Shown here: piece after piece, positions 61,014 through 64,000 of the stretch | Numbering within the stretch: the stretch's first letter is position 1 | Layout of the letters: the number at the start of each line of letters is the position of its first letter | NCBI RefSeq assembly: GCF_002216775.1 | Contig: NZ_CP022315.1 | Coordinates: 3,224,001 to 3,288,000, forward strand | Reading direction: 5' to 3' | DNA: 64,000 nt | Origin: Virgibacillus phasianinus | GTDB lineage: Bacteria > Bacillota > Bacilli > Bacillales > Amphibacillaceae | The notes under the pieces: model-generated | What the model was told of the DNA's origin: nothing | Databases searched by the model: none | Seen by the model: only the letters and a program-made list of their open reading frames with translations | Position numbers and translations under genes: made by a program

Positions 61014-61028
61014 TGACAGTGTTTGTCA
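61014..61028. promoter_or_regulatory. Palindrome TGACA-N5-TGTCA upstream of sipW
   Basis: Perfect 5-bp inverted repeat, TGACA GTGTT TGTCA, in the 126-bp gap before sipW. It has the form of a dimer-binding operator, but no known regulator is assigned. No SinR-type GTTCTTT box is visible in this gap. Confidence 0.3.
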
Positions 61029-61096
61029 GTTTTGGTAAAGAGGTACTAGCCAACCATCTGATGTGCGCTAATACCCCTTTCATTATCCTTAGTGGA

Positions 61097-64000
61097 TTAA
61101 TTCCTTGGTTCTAGGCCTAGGGATTTCAAGAAATCATCTAGTCCTTTTCTACCTAGCTTTTCTTTCGGTTTTACATTGTCCCGAGCATTTGGACCAATTC
61201 TTAAGAAGTTCTTCTCAATAAAACGAATATCCATTTCATCAACAATTCCGTCTTGGTTAATGTCCGCTTTTTTGTTTTTCTTATCATAATGGGCAACGAC
61301 ACGCATCACATCAAGAATGTCAATGACATTGTCACCATTGATGTCACCAGCATAATTAACCTCAAGATTCTCGGTCAGATTTTGACCAACAAGTTCGCCA
61401 TTTAAATTTTCAGCAACTTTTAATGTTAAAACACTATCTAGATGACCAGGGAATTCAGCAATAATCTTATATGGTTCTTCAGACACCGGTAATCCGCTGA
61501 ACGTATAATACGCACGATCGTCAATGGAACCTTCATATTTTTTACCATTCGGACCAATAGCATATATGTTTGCACCCATGCCTGCGTAGTCCAAGCGCGG
61601 TAACCAGCCTTGATCATTTAGCAAAGCTTCTGGATACATATATCCTTGCACTGTTGAATGTTTTGATATAAAGGCGAAAGTATCATAGGCAAGAACTGGA
61701 ATCGTAGTATGTTCTGTCTCTCCAATTTTTTGATAGGTCAAGTTTTTAACATCCAGTTTGTCATTTTGCATATAATAGTTATCGTCGACTACTTTAAACG
61801 TGACATCCAAGAAATTAACATCACCGTCAATGCCTTTGAAACCATTGCCTGAAAGTGTTGCTCCTATTTTGACCGTTCTTTGAAAGTTATCTTCGAAGAT
61901 TGGCTCTTCAATATTCACATTTAAATCTTTTTTCTCGATCATTTGCTGCATTTCATCGTTTACCTTGACATCAGTGAACTTATAGACCGAGTCATCATAA
62001 TCAATATCGAACTTGCCTGACATAAAGTCCTTGACATTGTTCAGCGTCAAAGTCATCGTGATGGTTTCACCTAGTCTCACCTCATCTTTCGTGTAGATAG
62101 GCTCTCCATATGACTCACCTTTTTTGATGAATAAAAAGGTTTCCTGTTTACCTGCATTTGTTGCTAGATCAACAGGCATAAGTCCTAAATTGACCGGACC
62201 ATTCTTCAGTTCTTCCGGTAGTAATCCGAATTTCATTTCTCCTTCACTATTAACAGGAAGTACACCTGGAAATGGTGAATTTTGATAATAGGCAACGAGA
62301 TTTCCTGATTGATCATAATTCAAACCTTTTGAATTTAATACATCAATTGCTGAGTCATATACATTTGTGTGCACCCAAAGGGCATGATAACCGTCTTCAT
62401 CGGTGTACATGGACGGATCCACTTCATGAATACCTGGTTTCAAATCATTAAATGTTATTTCGGCTGGAGTATTATCAACAAGAACAACGTTATCTTTCGT
62501 ATACGTTTTCCCCTGATCATCGTGAGCAATCATTTCAAACGTGTAATCACCTTCAGGTAACTTTACATATTCGTCTGAAATGGGGTCAGAAGGATCATCT
62601 GTAAATGGGTATACGATCCCTTGAAACCCTTGGTATATCATTAGTTCTCTACCCGGCACAATTCCACTTGCATCCATTGTTCCAACCAACCCAATAGCTT
62701 CACCAGTTTCGCCATCTTTTACGATAACATCAATCGTTTCCATTGGACTTTTCAACTTAAAAAACACTGGTATGAATGGTCTTAAAAATGAATGGTAGCT
62801 CCATTCATTAGGAACTGCCGGTCTTGCTAATTCTACATAATCAATTCCTTTATCCGTTACGCGGATAGCAAATGGAATCTGGTAGTTTTCATTCCCATCA
62901 TTTTTATTCGTGATATGAATATACCCTTCATATATACCAAACTCAGCTTTTGCTGGAACATAAATCGTCGGCTCAATTTCTTTCGATTGTTCTGACGAAA
63001 CTGTTACAGAATTTGGTACATCCAATTCAACACCATTCTCGCCGGCATTTTGGCTATTCTCATTATTTTGCAAGAATTCAACTGCAATATTAAATGTTTT
63101 ATCCTCTGGATGATTGTTTTCAATTACGACTTTCCTGCTGTCTTCAATCGCTTCATTTTTCTTAGAAAAAAAGTGATTTCCAAATCCGATAGAACCGGTT
63201 TCCTCTTTGATTTCAACGACTTGGTCACGTTCTATATTCTTCGTTTTATCGATAACTTTAATTGATACATCTGAATGGACTGCGTTATATGCGTTAATGC
63301 GCCCGGCTCCTACTTCATAGACCGAATAGTTCTCCTGTAAATCCTCTGTCGTATTCATTAATGCGGATTTCACATCAAAAGGAGTATAGTCCGGATGCTG
63401 TTGTAAAATTAAAGCTGCCGTACCTGCAACATGTGGCGATGCCATCGATGTACCTGAGATACGTGCATACGCGGTATCATAATTGATACCCGCTTGTGGA
63501 TCATTGATATACTCCGGATAAGTGGAGAATATCGCTACACCTGGGGCAACTACATCTGGTTTGATATCATAGTTTTGAGCAGCAGGGCCTCTTGAACTAA
63601 AGTCAGCCAGGTGGTCTCCCTCAGTTTTTGTGTTACTTAATGTTCCAAATGTGAACGTTGTTTCTTCAGTAAGTGATGATTTCAAACGTTCTCCATTTTC
63701 TTTTGACATTCTAAATGAAGGGATAAACGTTGTACTGTTCCCTAGAAAAAATGGTATTTGACCTTCTTCATTGTTATACACAATGACCGCTTTCGCTCCA
63801 GCCTTTTTTGCATTTTGAATTTTTTCATTAAAAGTAATTTCTCCGCGCTGGATGAAAGCGATTTTCCCTTTCAGGTCTTTTCCTTCAAAATCAGTGCTTT
63901 TACCAAGCCCTGCATAAACAATAGGGTAAGATTGATTTTGAAAGTCTGTTAGTTTGTCAGAGAAGTTTTTCCCTAACAGCTTGACATCCGTAAATGAAAG
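61097..64000 (-). CDS. Vpr-like subtilase with PA, cohesin-like and dockerin modules (5' end outside window)
   Basis: The frame is open to the window edge; 967 residues are visible. A PA domain (GKIAFIQRGEITFNEKIQNA) is inserted in the S8 catalytic domain; the nucleophile Ser is in SGTSMASPHVAGTAALI (near 63447). The catalytic Asp and His lie beyond the edge. After it come a fibronectin-like domain, a cohesin-like domain (about 61680-62090, SGKFDIDYDDSVYKF), a carboxypeptidase-regulatory-like domain (VQGYMYPEALLND onward) and a dockerin with two calcium loops, DINGDNVIDILD and DINQDGIVDEMD (about 61190-61351). An extracellular protease by family. It lies 126 bp upstream of sipW. Confidence 0.88.
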   Translation of the reverse strand, partial: LSFTDVKLLGKNFSDKLTDFQNQSYPIVYAGLGKSTDFEGKDLKGKIAFIQRGEITFNEKIQNAKKAGAKAVIVYNNEEGQIPFFLGNSTTFIPSFRMSKENGERLKSSLTEETTFTFGTLSNTKTEGDHLADFSSRGPAAQNYDIKPDVVAPGVAIFSTYPEYINDPQAGINYDTAYARISGTSMASPHVAGTAALILQQHPDYTPFDVKSALMNTTEDLQENYSVYEVGAGRINAYNAVHSDVSIKVIDKTKNIERDQVVEIKEETGSIGFGNHFFSKKNEAIEDSRKVVIENNHPEDKTFNIAVEFLQNNENSQNAGENGVELDVPNSVTVSSEQSKEIEPTIYVPAKAEFGIYEGYIHITNKNDGNENYQIPFAIRVTDKGIDYVELARPAVPNEWSYHSFLRPFIPVFFKLKSPMETIDVIVKDGETGEAIGLVGTMDASGIVPGRELMIYQGFQGIVYPFTDDPSDPISDEYVKLPEGDYTFEMIAHDDQGKTYTKDNVVLVDNTPAEITFNDLKPGIHEVDPSMYTDEDGYHALWVHTNVYDSAIDVLNSKGLNYDQSGNLVAYYQNSPFPGVLPVNSEGEMKFGLLPEELKNGPVNLGLMPVDLATNAGKQETFLFIKKGESYGEPIYTKDEVRLGETITMTLTLNNVKDFMSGKFDIDYDDSVYKFTDVKVNDEMQQMIEKKDLNVNIEEPIFEDNFQRTVKIGATLSGNGFKGIDGDVNFLDVTFKVVDDNYYMQNDKLDVKNLTYQKIGETEHTTIPVLAYDTFAFISKHSTVQGYMYPEALLNDQGWLPRLDYAGMGANIYAIGPNGKKYEGSIDDRAYYTFSGLPVSEEPYKIIAEFPGHLDSVLTLKVAENLNGELVGQNLTENLEVNYAGDINGDNVIDILDVMRVVAHYDKKNKKADINQDGIVDEMDIRFIEKNFLRIGPNARDNVKPKEKLGRKGLDDFLKSLGLEPRN

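Noticed and set aside
1-64000. tRNA or rRNA genes
   Set aside because: No cloverleaf-like or rRNA sequences were recognised in the gaps, which are mostly under 400 bp; a dedicated scan was not possible.

Overview
The window reads as a low-GC, spore-forming, probably halotolerant member of the Bacillaceae (Oceanobacillus/Virgibacillus/Lentibacillus-like). It carries the conserved chromosomal block that in Bacillus subtilis runs from tepA/dapA to sdaAB. Dipicolinate synthase genes, ymxH and ylxY point to endosporulation. Codon-level matches to Bacillus families and interspersed repeats of the GAGGCTGGGACAAAA and AAAAGCGGAAGCGCC kinds support the family placement. This assignment rests on gene order and recognised protein families, not on a database search. 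All genes but one lie on the minus strand, so transcription runs from high to low coordinates.

Layout, low to high coordinate. 1-4,500: tepA start, dapA, dapG and the sporulation pair dpaA-dpaB, then ymxH. 4,500-16,630: mlpA, ylxY, pnp, rpsO, ribF, truB, rbfA, ylxP, infB, ylxQ, ylxR, nusA, rimP, the translation/RNA-maturation operon. 16,870-27,600: polC, rasP, cdsA, uppS, frr, pyrH, tsf, rpsB. 27,900-31,600: codY, hslU, hslV, xerC. 32,000-39,990: a small unknown gene, a 429-bp inverted-repeat element, topA, dprA, sucD, sucC, rnhB, rbgA. 40,050-50,200: lepB, rplS, trmD, rimM (frameshifted), ylqD, khpA, rpsP, ffh, ylxM, ftsY, smc. 50,380-58,630: yfkK (the only plus-strand gene), rnc, acpP, fabG, fabD, plsX, fapR, recG, sdaAA, sdaAB (frameshifted). 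58,850-64,000: an accessory cell-surface locus with sipW, a tasA/calY fibre protein, a third gene with TapA-like architecture, and a large Vpr-like subtilase carrying cohesin-like and dockerin modules that runs off the window edge.

Several genes that sit inside this block in B. subtilis are missing from their expected slots: asd, rnjB, proS, dxr, trmFO, ylqG/ylqH and the whole fla/che operon between codY and rpsB. Whether they lie elsewhere cannot be seen here.

The most interesting points are these. (1) The sipW-tasA-tapA-like cluster next to a cohesin/dockerin subtilase looks like a self-contained matrix-fibre export and processing unit with a gene order unlike that of B. subtilis. (2) rimM and sdaAB both carry a one-base deletion in the same 9-mer, CGGGGGAAG, which is either a shared homopolymer sequencing error or a recurrent slippage site. 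(3) There is a mobile-looking element with perfect 21-bp ends, and a 121-bp tandem repeat with a relative 37 kb away.
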